Below are positions 15,042 to 15,575 of a stretch of DNA of 15,575 bases, piece by piece. The stretch is from NCBI GenBank assembly GCA_003545125.1, contig DQCI01000231.1, forward strand, positions 16,792 through 32,366. The letters are read 5' to 3'. The DNA comes from Paracoccaceae bacterium. Lineage in GTDB: Bacteria > Pseudomonadota > Alphaproteobacteria > Rhodobacterales > Rhodobacteraceae. The position numbers were made by a program, and so were the translations under genes. Positions within the stretch are counted from its first letter, which is position 1; every line of letters starts with the position of its first letter. The notes under the pieces are model-generated. The model did no database searches, was not told where the DNA came from, and saw only the letters and a program-made list of their open reading frames with translations.

Positions 15042-15290
15042 CTATTGATCCGCGCCGGCCGGCGTGAACTGGTCGCGGCATGCCTCGCACTGGACGTCGC
15101 GCGCATCGCCCGCCCCGAGCCGCGCGTCAAGGTTGTGCTCCAGGATCGCCGCCCGCGTCGCACCCCGAGACCTGCGCCATCAAGGTATCAACGCCTGTCC
15201 ACGCCGGGTCCCCCGCCTCGTCGATGCAGACGGTCGCGACGATATTCCACGCGGTTTCGAAAGCGTATGCGTATGTGCCATCCGGTCGGT
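15042..15290 (-). pseudogene. Probable class III CoA-transferase (CaiB/BaiF) C-terminal remnant
   Basis: Minus-strand translation from about 15288 gives GTYAYAFETAWNIVATV followed by EAGDPAWTGVDTLMA. After a frame change near 15180-15150 it continues ATRAAILEHNLDARLGAGDA, then RDVQCEACRDQFTPAGA, to a TAG at 15044-15042. Joined, this resembles the part of CoA-transferase family III enzymes with a ..DD.AW..L....GDPAW.......R......L...L..W.A..DA.EV...CR..GVPAG pattern. A possible HGYPGG (family HG.YPC.G) sits further upstream in a third frame. The catalytic Asp region is not present in the window. The assignment rests on pattern resemblance only. If right, it is another dead acyl-CoA metabolism gene. 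Confidence 0.42.
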
Positions 15291-15575
15291 CGGAAGCCGT
15301 GCCCGACGATGCTTGCCCTCGCGACCGCCCGGATACCCGTGTACGTTTGCGTCGGCTTGGCCATGGGGGCGGATCTTTGCGCGGCACGCTCGGACCGACG
15401 AAGCGGTGATCGACACCGCATCCGTTCTTACAACCCGTTGAACGTCACGACAGGCGCGGCACCGTCAACGCCGGGGTCCCCCCGGTCCGGTGCATGCCGG
15501 ACGCGCGGGGGGCGAGGCGGCGCGAAAGCTCCTCGGTGAGACCGGCGCTGCCCTGTCCCGAACCATCCTGCGGGG
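15291..15575. other. Right-edge stretch without an assignable gene
   Basis: No frame in these 285 bases has a recognisable family. It may contain more of the CoA-transferase relic or the edge of a gene lying to the right. The part between the pqi promoter region and the relic (about 14880-15041) likewise shows nothing I can support. Confidence 0.4.

Overview
The window is GC-rich DNA. Its codon usage and gene content point to an alphaproteobacterium, most likely a marine or halophilic member of the Rhodobacterales: TAXI-type TRAP transporter, RTX protein, a pqiA gene split in two, and an Anbu/DUF2126 neighbourhood. That placement is inferred from gene families; there is no rRNA or other phylogenetic marker here. 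I see no tRNA, CRISPR array, insertion sequence or phage gene.

Layout. (1) 1-1469: remains of an Anbu locus. A DUF2126 gene fragment (minus) enters from the left edge and stops where an Anbu proteasome-like peptidase (plus) begins; the Anbu frame is interrupted by one in-frame TAA. (2) 1714-4493: an intact two-gene TRAP operon, TAXI receptor plus fused permease, translationally coupled. (3) 4510-6027: an intact AMP-forming acyl-CoA synthetase-like gene, convergent with the TRAP operon. (4) 6444-7463: a protein made almost wholly of RTX calcium-binding repeats. (5) 7464-9900: about 2.4 kb with no intact gene but with recognisable remnants of a 2-hydroxyacid dehydrogenase (minus), a LysR regulator, a 3-hydroxyacyl-CoA dehydrogenase and a TRAP large permease (all plus). 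(6) 9901-10644: an intact TauE/SafE-family permease. (7) 10852-14773: an intact four-gene minus-strand pqi operon (pqiA1-pqiA2-pqiB-pqiC) ending in a clear intrinsic terminator. (8) 14774-15575: no intact gene; a probable frameshifted class III CoA-transferase remnant on the minus strand.

How it fits together. The working parts are import of an unknown organic solute (TRAP), possible CoA activation (synthetase), a secreted calcium-binding protein, an anion exporter-like permease, and an envelope lipid-transport system (Pqi/MCE). Between them lie at least seven decaying genes, several of which belong to organic-acid/acyl-CoA catabolism. The most striking feature is this concentration of pseudogenes at different stages of decay: one nonsense codon (Anbu), a truncation (DUF2126), and multiple frameshifts (LysR, dehydrogenases, DctM, CoA-transferase). 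I did not find a convincing new biological system; the most useful novelty is the gene-loss record and a few unexplained inverted repeats.
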